Below are positions 7,804-15,893 of a stretch of DNA of 64,000 nt, one piece after another (positions within the stretch are counted from its first letter, which is position 1; the number at the start of each line of letters is the position of its first letter). The stretch is from Myxococcus qinghaiensis (GTDB taxonomy: Bacteria > Myxococcota > Myxococcia > Myxococcales > Myxococcaceae): the NCBI RefSeq assembly GCF_024198215.1, contig NZ_JAKCFA010000001.1, positions 248,001-312,000 of the forward strand. The letters are read 5' to 3'. The notes under the pieces are model-generated. The model saw nothing but the letters and a program-made list of their open reading frames with translations, had not been told where the DNA came from and ran no database searches. Made by a program: the position numbers and the translations under genes.

Positions 7804-9349
7804 AGAGCCCCCACTCGCGGGCGCGGATGGCCCCCAGCAGCCCTTGCAGCTCCTTGTCCAACGCTCGGTCCTCCACCACCAGCGGGATTCGCTGCTCCAG
7901 GTCGGCCTGCATCGACGCAAGAGACGGCGCCAGATTCATTTCTTGAGCAATCCGGCCGCGCAAGCTGATGCCCTGACGCGCCGCGATGAGCATCGCCGCC
8001 ACCACCTGCTCGGACAGCTCCAGGACCCGGAGGCAGTCGCGCGCGGCGATGGTGCCCATGCTCACCTTGTCCTGGTTGTGGCACTCGGTGGAGCGGGAGA
8101 AGACGGACGCGGGCATCGTCTGCTTGAGGGCCTCCGCCGTCCACGCGGAGACGCTGATCTGCACCGCCTTGAGGCCGTGGTTGATGGCCGCGCGGGGTCC
8201 GGTGGAGCCGGAGAGGTTGGAGGGCAGCCCGTGGTTGTAGCGGGTGTCCACCAGCAGCGCGAGCTGCCGATCCAACAGGTCCGCCACGTTGGCCACGGCC
8301 GTCTTGAGCCCGTCCATGGCGAAGGCGATGTGCCCGCCGTAGAAGTGCCCGCCGTGCAGCACCCGCTCGCTGTCGGGGTCGATGAGCGGGTTGTCGTTGG
8401 CGCTGTTCAGCTCGTTCTCGATTTGCGTCCGGAAGAAGGGCAGCGCGTCCTCGAGCACGCCAATCACGTGGGGCGCGCAGCGCAGGGAGTAGCGGTCTTG
8501 AAGGCGCTGCTCGTTGCGGCTCGGCCTGTCGGTGGCCAGGTCCAGGCGCAGGCGCGCGGCCACCCGCTGCTGGCCCACGTGCGGCTTGAGCGCGAACAGG
8601 GCCTCGTCGAAGTGGTGCGCGTTGCCGGCGCTGGCCACCACGTTGAACGCGGTGAGCCGCGTGGCCAGCCGCCCCAGGTACTCCGCGCGCTCCCACGCCA
8701 GGCACGCCAGGGCGGTCATCACCGCCGTGCCATTCATGATGGCCAGGCCTTCCTTGGGCCGCAGCTTCAAGGGCTTCAGCCCATGCCGCGCGAGCACCTC
8801 CGCGGCGGCGTGCCGCTCACCCCGGTACCAGACCTCGCGCTCCCCGCAGAGCACCGCCGCCACGTAGGACAGCGGCGTGAGGTCGCCACTGGCGCCCACG
8901 GAGCCCTCGGCCGGAATCAGCGGGAGGATGTCGTGGCGCAGGAGCAGCTCAAGCTGCGTGAGCAGCCCCAGCCCCACGCCCGACACGCCCTGGGCGAGCG
9001 AGGCCAGCCGCGCCGCCAGCACCGCGCGCGTCTCCTCGGGCGTCAGGAACCGTCCGGCGCCAATGCCGTGGTAGGCGTAGAGGTGGTGCGGCAGCTCGGC
9101 GACCAGCTCCGGGGGAATGGAGACGGTGCACGAGTCGCCGTACCCCGTCGTCACGCCGTAGATGTTCCCATCCTCGGCCAGGAGCCGGTCCAGGAACTCC
9201 GCGCCCCGGGTGATTCTGCGCTGGAAGTCCGTGGACGTGCTCAGCTCGGCGTCACGCTCGCGGCGCGACAGCGATGACACGTCTTCAATGGCGAGCCGGC
9301 TCCCATCGAACCGGACCGCGCGTTCATTCTTGATTCCTGGCGGAGGCAT
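7793..9349 (-). CDS. Aromatic amino acid ammonia-lyase, probably tyrosine type
   Basis: A 518-residue HAL/PAL/TAL enzyme. The MIO cofactor triad Ala153-Ser154-Gly155 lies in VGASGDLTPL, the catalytic Tyr64 in YGVTTGYG, and NDNPLI and RYNHGLPSN are also present. The selectivity pair reads His89-Leu90 (PHHLY). His at this place marks tyrosine ammonia-lyases, as in the Rhodobacter enzyme, while PAL has Phe-Leu and histidase Ser-His. It should therefore turn L-tyrosine into p-coumarate plus ammonia and supply the aryl head group. This rests on alignment by eye. The gene overlaps the acyltransferase by 26 bases and the thioesterase by 11. Confidence 0.88.
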   Translation of the reverse strand: MPPPGIKNERAVRFDGSRLAIEDVSSLSRRERDAELSTSTDFQRRITRGAEFLDRLLAEDGNIYGVTTGYGDSCTVSIPPELVAELPHHLYAYHGIGAGRFLTPEETRAVLAARLASLAQGVSGVGLGLLTQLELLLRHDILPLIPAEGSVGASGDLTPLSYVAAVLCGEREVWYRGERHAAAEVLARHGLKPLKLRPKEGLAIMNGTAVMTALACLAWERAEYLGRLATRLTAFNVVASAGNAHHFDEALFALKPHVGQQRVAARLRLDLATDRPSRNEQRLQDRYSLRCAPHVIGVLEDALPFFRTQIENELNSANDNPLIDPDSERVLHGGHFYGGHIAFAMDGLKTAVANVADLLDRQLALLVDTRYNHGLPSNLSGSTGPRAAINHGLKAVQISVSAWTAEALKQTMPASVFSRSTECHNQDKVSMGTIAARDCLRVLELSEQVVAAMLIAARQGISLRGRIAQEMNLAPSLASMQADLEQRIPLVVEDRALDKELQGLLGAIRAREWGLYEA

Positions 9350-10268
9350 TCGCCTGATCCCAAAAGGGAAAGAAGTTGAACCAATCGAACGGAGCGCGCT
9401 TGAGCAGCGCGGTCACCCGCTCGGCATAGTGTCGCGCGTGGCCCGTCAACGCGGCCGCGCGCTTGCCCCGGGGGAGCTCGACTCGCTCGGCCAGGCGCTC
9501 GAAATGGATGGTGTACCCACCGTTCTCGTGGATGCACCCCAGCAGGTAGAGCGGGCACTTGAACAGCGAGGCCAGCACGTAGGGGCCCACGGGAAACGCG
9601 GCCGGGTGCCCCAGGAAGTCCACCTCCACCGTCTGACTGGCCGTGACAGGCACCCTGTCGCCGGCAATCACCACGAACCCGCCCGCGGCCACGTACTTCT
9701 CCAGGGCGACGGCCGTCCCCGGGCCCATGTCCGTGACTTCCACCAGCTCGAACGCGCTGTCCGGATTGAGCCGCTTGAGCAGGCGGTTGAACTGCTCGGC
9801 GTGGCGGGTGTGGACGAGGATGTGGAGCTTCACCTCGCCGCGCTTCTCCGCCATGGCACGGCACAGCTCCAGGCAGCCCATGTGCGCGGTGACGATGACG
9901 CCGCCCTTGTTCGACTTCACCACCTCGTAGAACTGCTCGCGGCCCTCGGTGTGGACCTGCTCGAAGCGGTACCTCCCGCTGACGGCCAGGAGCTTGTCGA
10001 GCATCGTCTCCGCGAAGGCCACCATGTGGCGCAGGCTGTCCCTTCGCCCCGGCTTCCGTCCGAGCGCGCCCGTGGCCTGCTCCACCCGCGTGAGGTACTG
10101 GAGCGACGCCTGGCGGACCACGGGGCGGCCCAGCCAGTGCACGAAGACCACCGGGTACAGGCAGAGCCGGAACGGCCAGCGCCCCAGCAGCCGGTGGACC
10201 CAGTACAGGAGCCAGATGCCGAGCACGAAGGTGCTCTCGCCCATCTCCGCCCAGTGCCGCGACTTCAT
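9324..10268 (-). CDS. LpxL/HtrB-like lipid acyltransferase
   Basis: A 314-residue inner-membrane acyltransferase of the LPLAT type. After an N-terminal hydrophobic segment (VLGIWLLYWVHRLLG) it has GVIVTAHMGCLELC, where HMGCLE is the HX4E catalytic motif, and later AGDRVPV and FPVGPYVLASLF motifs typical of lipid A late acyltransferases. It may acylate a sugar-lipid that carries the polyene. In some APE clusters this domain is fused to the glycosyltransferase; here the two are separate but overlap by four bases (ATGA at 10265-10268). Confidence 0.87.
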   Translation of the reverse strand: MKSRHWAEMGESTFVLGIWLLYWVHRLLGRWPFRLCLYPVVFVHWLGRPVVRQASLQYLTRVEQATGALGRKPGRRDSLRHMVAFAETMLDKLLAVSGRYRFEQVHTEGREQFYEVVKSNKGGVIVTAHMGCLELCRAMAEKRGEVKLHILVHTRHAEQFNRLLKRLNPDSAFELVEVTDMGPGTAVALEKYVAAGGFVVIAGDRVPVTASQTVEVDFLGHPAAFPVGPYVLASLFKCPLYLLGCIHENGGYTIHFERLAERVELPRGKRAAALTGHARHYAERVTALLKRAPFDWFNFFPFWDQANASARNQE

Positions 10269-11002
10269 CCGGAGACCTTCCGCCACAAGAGCAGCGGCAG
10301 CCGCAGCAGCATCCCGAAGAAGAGCTTCGCGTGCATGCGGGAGATGCGCACGTTGTCCCAGAGCACGTCGAAGTGGGAGATGCCGTCGGTGGGGTAGCGC
10401 ACCTGGGTGGGCTGGTTGAGGATGCCCACCCCGCGCCAGTACAGCCGGACGATGACCTCCACGTCGAAGTCCATGCGCCTGCCGATGCGCACCGAGTCGA
10501 TGAGCGCGAGCGTGGGCGCCAGCGGATACACGCGGAAGCCGCACATCGAGTCGCGGATGGCCAGCGACAGCGTGTTGATCCACACCCAGATGTGCGTGGC
10601 ATAGCGGCCGTACAGCCGGCCCTTGGGCACGGACTCGTCGTAGACGGGCGTGCCGCAGATGATTTTTTCGGGAGACGCGGCCGCCAGCTCCACGAAGCGG
10701 GGGATGTCCCGGGTGTCGTGCTGGCCGTCGGCGTCGATCTGCAGCGCGTGGCTGAAGCCGGAGGCCTTCGCCGCCCGGAAGCCCGCCATCATCGCGCCGC
10801 CCTTGCCCTCGTTCTGGGGCAGGCGCACCAGCTCGATGCCCGTCTTGTCCGCCTCCGCCAGGGTGTCCAGCACCTTCGCGCAGCCCGGCTCGCTGCCGTC
10901 ATCCACCAGCACGCACGGCAGCCCATGCGCGCGCACGGCGTCCACCACCGCGCCCACCGCCTCGCCGTGGTTGTAGACGGGAATCACCACGCAGACCTTC
11001 AT
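10265..11002 (-). CDS. GT2-family glycosyltransferase (dolichyl-phosphate-sugar synthase type)
   Basis: A 245-residue enzyme with the GT-A start VVIPVYNHGEAV, VLVDDGSEPG (nucleotide binding), NEGKGGAMMAG and the metal-binding DADGQHD. A C-terminal hydrophobic stretch (KLFFGMLLRLPLLLW) can attach it to the membrane. It should transfer a sugar from a nucleotide donor onto a lipid or polyene acceptor in the cytoplasmic leaflet. It lies between the AMP-ligase fusion and the lipid acyltransferase, with ATGA overlaps on both sides. Donor and acceptor cannot be read from the sequence. Confidence 0.88.
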   Translation of the reverse strand: MKVCVVIPVYNHGEAVGAVVDAVRAHGLPCVLVDDGSEPGCAKVLDTLAEADKTGIELVRLPQNEGKGGAMMAGFRAAKASGFSHALQIDADGQHDTRDIPRFVELAAASPEKIICGTPVYDESVPKGRLYGRYATHIWVWINTLSLAIRDSMCGFRVYPLAPTLALIDSVRIGRRMDFDVEVIVRLYWRGVGILNQPTQVRYPTDGISHFDVLWDNVRISRMHAKLFFGMLLRLPLLLWRKVSG

Positions 11003-12714
11003 CCGCGGACCTCACCGAGCAGGATTCGGCCGCTCCCGTGGGTGCCGGCCTCGGAGGTGAACTTGAACTGGAGGCTGCCCTTGGCCTGCGTCCAGGTGAG
11101 CTCCAGGGTGAGGAGCGTCTCGGGGACGATGAGCTGCTGGAACTTCACCGCCTCCATGCGGACGAACTCGGGCGGCAGCGTGAACAGCTCCCGTCCCAAC
11201 TGGAGGGCCCACTCAATCTGCGCCACGCCGGGCAGGATGGCCTTCTCCGGGAAGTGGCCCTTGAAGTACGGCAGGCTCGCGGGCGTCTCGATGTGAAGCA
11301 CGGCGCGGTCCTCCGTCTGCTCCAGCACCCGCAGGGGCGGGCGGCGGGAGTCGAAGAGGGCGACGAGCGCGGCCTCGGTGGATTTGCCCTGGGCGTTGAC
11401 TGGCATCGCCTCCAGATACCGGAATCGACGCGGAAGGACACTGGGCTCGAACTGGGAAGCCAGGTGCTTTCGGAGGGCCTGGTTCAGGAAGTGCTTGCCG
11501 CTGTCCGCGTGGAGGTGCCGGCCGGTGGGGCCCAGCACGGCCACCACCCCCAGCGTCAGGCGGTTTGCCTCGGGCAGGGGCACCACCCGCGCCTCGCGCA
11601 CCAGGTCGCTCTCCAGCAGGGCCCGCTCCATCGCGCTCAGGGAAACCCGCTTCTCCTCCAATTTGAGCAACCGGTCCGCGCGTCCCAGGAGCTCGAAGCC
11701 CTCCGGCAGCAGCCGGGCCCGGTCCTCCGTCTGGAACCAGCCCCCATCCGGCAGGTGGGCGGAGCGGACCGCCAGGGCGTCGTTCGTCAGGCGGACCTCC
11801 ACGCCGGGCATCGTCCTCCAGCTCAGCGCCTCGTCCCGAGTGCGCTGGCGCCAGGCGATGCCCCCGGTCTCCGAGCTGCCGTAGACCTCCACGGGCGCCT
11901 GCCCGAGCAGCGCGCGACAGGCGTGCAGGGCGTCGCCAGGCAAAGGCCCTCCCGAGGAGAACACCGAGCGGAGGTTCCCCCGCACGCTCGCCCAGTCCAG
12001 CGTGTCCGGCAGCCGCTTGAGGTGGGCGGGGCTGGCGATGAGCGCCGCCGGCCCGTGCGACAGCTCCGCGACGATGTCCTCGGGGTACGGCAGGCTCCGG
12101 GCGAGGAACGACCGGCCCGACGTCAGCGGCCAGAGGACCCGGAACAGCAGGCCATAGATGTGCTGGTGCGACACCGTGGCGAGCACCCGGCCAGCGCCTG
12201 GGCCGGGACTGGCCCCGAGCCGGGCGTCGAAGAGGTCCGCCAGCGTGGCGACCTCCCGCGTGAGCTGCCCCAGCTGCTTGGGGATGGCCGCGGGCTCTCC
12301 GCTGGAGCCGGAGGTGTAGACGACCAGCGCCTGGGCCTCGGAGGAGAGCGGCGCCCACTCCGCGCGCGGCGCGCCCTCCTGGAACTTCAGGAGCTGGGTG
12401 GAGGAGGGAATCTGGCCCGCGAAGCCGTCCACCTCGCGGCGCAGGCGCTCGCGTGTCGTGGGTTGGACCTCGGCGGGAAGGTAGACGCACCGGCCCGCGT
12501 GCCAGGCACCGAGCAGGGCCGCGGCGAACTCGAAGGTGTCCTCGAAGTAGAGCGCGAAGCGCTTTCCCTCGTGTCCCTCGCAGGCCGCGCGCCAGCCGGA
12601 GGCCCGGGCCTCCAGGTCCGCGAAGGTGAGGACCTGCCCCTCGCGAAACGCCACCGGGAAGTCGGCGGGGCGTCCTTGGGTGAGGAGGTGTTCAATGGCG
12701 ATGCGCTCAGCCAT
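10999..12714 (-). CDS. AMP-dependent aryl/acyl ligase fused to a FabZ-like dehydratase domain
   Basis: A 571-residue two-domain protein. Residues 1 to about 450 are an adenylating ligase with the P-loop YTSGSSGEPAAIPK (133-146), YGSSETGG and a C-terminal ELLGRADRLLKLEEKRVSL. From about 475 the protein continues as a hotdog domain with GHFPEKAILPGVAQIEWALQLG, the FabA/FabZ signature. It should activate the aryl starter acid and load it on an ACP, and also dehydrate intermediates. In several APE clusters these are separate proteins, ApeH and ApeI. The start overlaps the COG4648 gene by 8 bases. Confidence 0.9.
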   Translation of the reverse strand: MAERIAIEHLLTQGRPADFPVAFREGQVLTFADLEARASGWRAACEGHEGKRFALYFEDTFEFAAALLGAWHAGRCVYLPAEVQPTTRERLRREVDGFAGQIPSSTQLLKFQEGAPRAEWAPLSSEAQALVVYTSGSSGEPAAIPKQLGQLTREVATLADLFDARLGASPGPGAGRVLATVSHQHIYGLLFRVLWPLTSGRSFLARSLPYPEDIVAELSHGPAALIASPAHLKRLPDTLDWASVRGNLRSVFSSGGPLPGDALHACRALLGQAPVEVYGSSETGGIAWRQRTRDEALSWRTMPGVEVRLTNDALAVRSAHLPDGGWFQTEDRARLLPEGFELLGRADRLLKLEEKRVSLSAMERALLESDLVREARVVPLPEANRLTLGVVAVLGPTGRHLHADSGKHFLNQALRKHLASQFEPSVLPRRFRYLEAMPVNAQGKSTEAALVALFDSRRPPLRVLEQTEDRAVLHIETPASLPYFKGHFPEKAILPGVAQIEWALQLGRELFTLPPEFVRMEAVKFQQLIVPETLLTLELTWTQAKGSLQFKFTSEAGTHGSGRILLGEVRG

Positions 12715-13258
12715 GGGCGTGACTTGCCCTCACGCGTCGGCGCACCAGCCACTCCCCGGCGAAGAGCACGCCCATCAGCCCATAGGCGATGAGCCCGTTG
12801 TACAGCGCCCACGTCGCGTCACTGGCCCACAGCGCGGTGCCCAGCGCGATGCTCCCGTTGACGACGAAGAAGCCGCACCACACCTGCGTCACCCGCCGCG
12901 TATAGGCCACGCCGGAGGCAGGCAATTCCGGCTCGCGCAGCCTGGCCAGGCGCTCGATGACGCTGGGCGGGTAGACGAGGCTGGTGGCGAAGACGGCGAG
13001 CAGCATGGCGTTGACGAGCACCGGATAGAGCTTGAGCGGCAGGGCGTGGTTGCCCAGCATGCTGGTGCCCGCGAGGACCAGGGCCCCCGCAGCGGTGACG
13101 AGCCAGACGCGCTCGCGTGTGGCCACGGCCCGCACGACGGCCATGCCCACCAGGGGCACCGCCATCCAGCGAGGCTCGAAACGGCCCAGGCCCCAGTACA
13201 CCAGCAGCGGATACGCGAGGCTCAGCACGCCGAGCAGCGCGGGACGCAGAAGCTTCAC
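12707..13258 (-). CDS. COG4648-type integral membrane protein of APE clusters
   Basis: A 183-residue protein with about five hydrophobic segments, beginning LLRPALLGVLSLAYPLLVYWGLG and including WLVTAAGALVLAGTSML and WALYNGLIAYGLMGVLFAGEWLVRRR. It has no catalytic motif I can name. Proteins of this kind sit between the ACPs and the ligase in APE clusters (the ApeG position). The start overlaps the ACP stop by four bases. An inner-membrane anchoring or lipid-handling role is a guess from context. Confidence 0.78.
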   Translation of the reverse strand: MKLLRPALLGVLSLAYPLLVYWGLGRFEPRWMAVPLVGMAVVRAVATRERVWLVTAAGALVLAGTSMLGNHALPLKLYPVLVNAMLLAVFATSLVYPPSVIERLARLREPELPASGVAYTRRVTQVWCGFFVVNGSIALGTALWASDATWALYNGLIAYGLMGVLFAGEWLVRRRVRASHAHG

Positions 13259-13518
13259 GCCGCCACGGATTCGTCGAGCAGGCTGTGCAGGGCGTCGACG
13301 ACGTCCTGAATCGTGCGGACCGACTTGAAGACCTCCGGCGGAAGCCGCTTGCCCGTCACGGGCTTGAGCTTCACGAGCAGGTCCACGGCATCGATGCTGT
13401 CGATGTCCAGGTCGTCGCGGAGGCGGGCCTCGGGGGTGATCCGGGCCGGGTCGATGTCGAAGGTGTCCTGCAGGAGCGTGCGCAGGTTCTCGAAGAGCTG
13501 GGTCTTGGTCATGTGCAT
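13255..13518 (-). CDS. apeF: Acyl carrier protein (second of two)
   Basis: An acidic protein of 85-87 residues with the phosphopantetheine site DLDIDSIDAVDL; the modified Ser is residue 41 from the first ATG. Two ATGs lie six bases apart. A strong GAGGGGG sits 8 bases before the second (13512), which is therefore the likelier start. It should carry the aryl-polyene chain or the malonyl extender. It follows the other ACP by 28 bases and overlaps the membrane-protein gene by four. Which of the two corresponds to ApeE and which to ApeF is assigned only by order. Confidence 0.9.
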   Translation of the reverse strand: MHMTKTQLFENLRTLLQDTFDIDPARITPEARLRDDLDIDSIDAVDLLVKLKPVTGKRLPPEVFKSVRTIQDVVDALHSLLDESVAA

Positions 13519-13546
13519 ATCCCCCTCGAATGGGTGGTGCGGGTGC

Positions 13547-13807
13547 TCAGGACTTGCGATGGGCGCTCACGAAATCCGCGAGGGCGCGCACGCTGGCGAA
13601 GTGACGACGGTTTTCCTTGGAGTCGCTGGCCAGCGCAACCCCATAGGCCTTCTGAAGCGCCAGACCGAGCTCCAGGGCATCGATGGAATCGAGCCCCAGC
13701 CCCTCGACGAACAGCGGCGCGGCCGGGTCTATATCCTCCGGCTTGAGGTCCTCGAGGTTCAGCGTCTCGATGACCAGCTTCTTGATTTCCTGCTCAAGCG
13801 CCTGCAT
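13547..13807 (-). CDS. apeE: Acyl carrier protein (first of two)
   Basis: An 86-residue ACP with the attachment motif LGLDSIDALELG, Ser41. The ATG at 13807 lies 14 bases inside the end of the PlsC-type acyltransferase gene. Two different ACPs are the rule in APE clusters; the loaded starter, malonyl extender and growing chain may be divided between them. The two proteins differ strongly outside the motif, so they are not a recent duplication. Confidence 0.9.
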   Translation of the reverse strand: MQALEQEIKKLVIETLNLEDLKPEDIDPAAPLFVEGLGLDSIDALELGLALQKAYGVALASDSKENRRHFASVRALADFVSAHRKS

Positions 13808-14573
13808 GGCGTTGTGTCTCCGTGGAGAAGTAGTCGTGCAATCTCTCGGTGAGATGGCGGGCGGCGAGGGCCTCTCCGTGGGCCTCTTCGACCAGGGACG
13901 ACACATGGATGTCGTCTCGAACCACGATGTTGAACTTCATCCGGGTGGGCGCCACGCGCCACCACGGCCGCCCCTTGGTGAGCGCCAGCGGCGCGCACTG
14001 GATGGTGACCGGGGTGATGTCGCAAGGGCCTCGCACCGCGATGTTGGCCGCCCCGCGCTGCAGCTTCATGGGGCCGGACTCGGGCGTGCGCGTGCCCTCC
14101 GGGAAGATGATGAGGTTGTTGCCCGCCTTCACGGACGCGATGCAGGCCTCTACGAGCTCCGGGCCGGAGTCATTGCAGAGGTAGCCGGTGGCCTCGATGG
14201 GCCCGCGCATGAAGGGGTTGTTCGCCAGGCTCGCCTTGACCACGCAGTCCGCGTTGGGCACCAGGGAGATGAGGAACACGACGTCGATGAGCGTCGGGTG
14301 GTTGGCCAGGATGAGCAGCCCGGGGCGCGCCAGCTTCTCCACGCCGTCGATGCGGTAGTCCAGGCACCCCAGGAAGCGCATCAGCCCGACGAAGAAGCGG
14401 AACGAGTGGTGCACCGCCAGGCGCGCCAGCCGGGTGCGCCGGGGCTTGTTCCTGACCAGGAGCGACAGCAGGGGGAAGAACAGCACGCGCAGCGCGATGC
14501 CCCCCACGCCGAAGGTGGCGAAGGAGATGCCCGTGGCGATGACCCGCCAGCCGCGCTCCAGTCGCTCAAGCAT
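13794..14573 (-). CDS. PlsC-type 1-acyl-glycerol-phosphate acyltransferase-like protein
   Basis: A 259-residue acyltransferase. NHPTLID (the HX4D motif), the later FPEGTRTPESGPMK and the PVTIQ strand mark the PlsC fold. An N-terminal hydrophobic stretch (FATFGVGGIALRVLFFPLLSLLV) places it at the inner membrane. It probably moves the finished polyene from ACP to a glycerol- or sugar-phosphate acceptor. It corresponds in position to the ApeD acyltransferase. The ATG at 14573 overlaps the stop of the truncated ketosynthase by 8 bases. Confidence 0.87.
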   Translation of the reverse strand: MLERLERGWRVIATGISFATFGVGGIALRVLFFPLLSLLVRNKPRRTRLARLAVHHSFRFFVGLMRFLGCLDYRIDGVEKLARPGLLILANHPTLIDVVFLISLVPNADCVVKASLANNPFMRGPIEATGYLCNDSGPELVEACIASVKAGNNLIIFPEGTRTPESGPMKLQRGAANIAVRGPCDITPVTIQCAPLALTKGRPWWRVAPTRMKFNIVVRDDIHVSSLVEEAHGEALAARHLTERLHDYFSTETQRHAGA

Positions 14574-15297
14574 CACGGTGCCACCGCCAGAGTCGGGAGC
14601 CGGTGTGGTGCTCGAAGCGCGCGTCCCCCGAGACGAGGAAGCGCAGCACGGACAGCTCCTCCGGAAGCACGTCCCCGGAGGCCCGCTCCGGCGCGCCCGT
14701 CGAGGCACTGCAAGAGAGCTGGTAGGTGGCCCCGTCGCCGGCGGGCCGCAGGCTGCACGCCCACGCGTGCGGGAATGACACCTGCTCGGGGAAGTGCGCG
14801 AAGGGGGCGGGGCGGGGCTCGTCATAGACGACGACGAGGACCTCCGGAGCGCCCTCGGACAAGAGCCCGCACGCCTCCACGAAGGCCGCCTCCACCGTCT
14901 CCGCCCCCGCGGCCACCGCGCTCTGCGCCGTCAGGTCACCCCGGGCGATGGAGTAGAGCGCGCCAATGGCGTTGTGCACCGACAGGCTGAAGGACGTGGG
15001 CGACAGCGGGGTGGCCTGGGCCAGCTGCTCCAGCAGCTCCACCGAGCGGCCCATGTCCCCGTACCGCGACGCGAACACCATGGGACGCGGAGGGGAATCT
15101 CCCTGGCACGTATAGGCCGCGTGCAGCGCGATGCGACCCAGCCGGTCCACCCGCCGGCGCATCATCGCCGGCATCTCGGTCAAGGGCGGAGCGCCTTCGG
15201 CCGGAAGCGGATGGGGCTGCGAGAGCCAGGAGCGCCAGGCGTCGTGCCCGACGAGCCCGGGAGCCCACGCGGCCCAGTGGTGGACGGAAAAAACCAT
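14566..15297 (-). CDS. apeC: Truncated beta-ketoacyl synthase (ketosynthase N-domain; chain-length-factor-like partner)
   Basis: A 243-residue protein with only half of a ketosynthase fold. It has GRIALHAAY, FASRYGDMGRSVELLEQL, and SLSVHNAIGALYSIARGD where a real KS would have its active-site Cys region; no nucleophilic Cys follows. The end (LRFLVSGDARFEHHTGSRLWRW) is non-catalytic. This is the subunit that pairs with the active KS in APE synthases (ApeC/ApeO), here 1523-2704. It is the first gene of the operon. The ATG is not preceded by a good Shine-Dalgarno sequence, so the exact start is uncertain. Confidence 0.84.
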   Translation of the reverse strand: MVFSVHHWAAWAPGLVGHDAWRSWLSQPHPLPAEGAPPLTEMPAMMRRRVDRLGRIALHAAYTCQGDSPPRPMVFASRYGDMGRSVELLEQLAQATPLSPTSFSLSVHNAIGALYSIARGDLTAQSAVAAGAETVEAAFVEACGLLSEGAPEVLVVVYDEPRPAPFAHFPEQVSFPHAWACSLRPAGDGATYQLSCSASTGAPERASGDVLPEELSVLRFLVSGDARFEHHTGSRLWRWHRDA

Positions 15298-15893
15298 GGT
15301 GGCGGGGAAGAAGGCGGGTGCTGCGTGCGGCGGTCCTCTACCAAAGCATCATATACGAGACAATTGGCTCAAATGGGCCATTGCCTCTGGGGACGAGACA
15401 AGGGGCCTCCGCATTCATGCTACGCCGCGCCCGCACCCGGCTGAGAGGGGTGGCGCGGCGCTCCCGCTCGCATGGCCGGTGGGGAAGAGGCCTCGTTGGA
15501 CCCCGGAAGACCCCGGCGCGCGGGGCCGGCGCCGTCCTCGATTCCGCTCTGAACGCGGCGCTCATCCGAGAGGGGGCGCCACTCGCCAACGGGGCTCGAC
15601 CAGGCAGGGTGGTAGGGGGTGGGATTGGCTTCTGGCGGTTTTCCCCTGGTGCGCTTCCTACCCGGGCGCGGCGCCGGGTTTCCCGGCCGCGACTTCCTAG
15701 GGGCTCATTGCTTCCGCCAGGAAGGAATCGAGCGGCGGGCTGTGGCTCGCGAGGCAACGGGCGGCGCCGCGACGTTGCCTTCGGGTCCACGCGCGAGACG
15801 TGGGCCCGGGCGGGGCGGGCCGTCCCCCGCTGGTACGCCACTTGAAGATTGTGGGCGGGCGCCGTTTGTCCTGGGGAGGGCGTGGAAAGACGT
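15298..15893. other. Long leader/intergenic stretch upstream of the APE operon
   Basis: No convincing gene is seen in these about 596 bases; the open frames present are low-complexity Arg/Pro/Gly shadows. The stretch must hold the APE operon promoter. The best candidate is an AT-rich island at about 15346-15375 (minus strand: TTGAGC, CAATTG, then TATATGAT), which stands out against the GC-rich surroundings. The spacing of those elements does not fit a standard -35/-10 pair. A GC hairpin (ACCCG...CGGGT) lies near 15659-15680. The response-regulator gene ends at 15894 on the same strand, so the region may also hold its terminator. Confidence 0.4.

Noticed and set aside
1-15297. DKxanthene or carotenoid pigment cluster
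   Set aside because: There are no modular NRPS/PKS or phytoene genes. The type II ketosynthase pair, two ACPs, MMPL/LolA pair and DUF3261 lipoprotein are those of aryl-polyene clusters.
15318-15845. Overlapping open frames on both strands in the gap before the APE operon
   Set aside because: Arg/Pro/Gly-rich sequence, no ribosome site, no motif, and equal openness on both strands.
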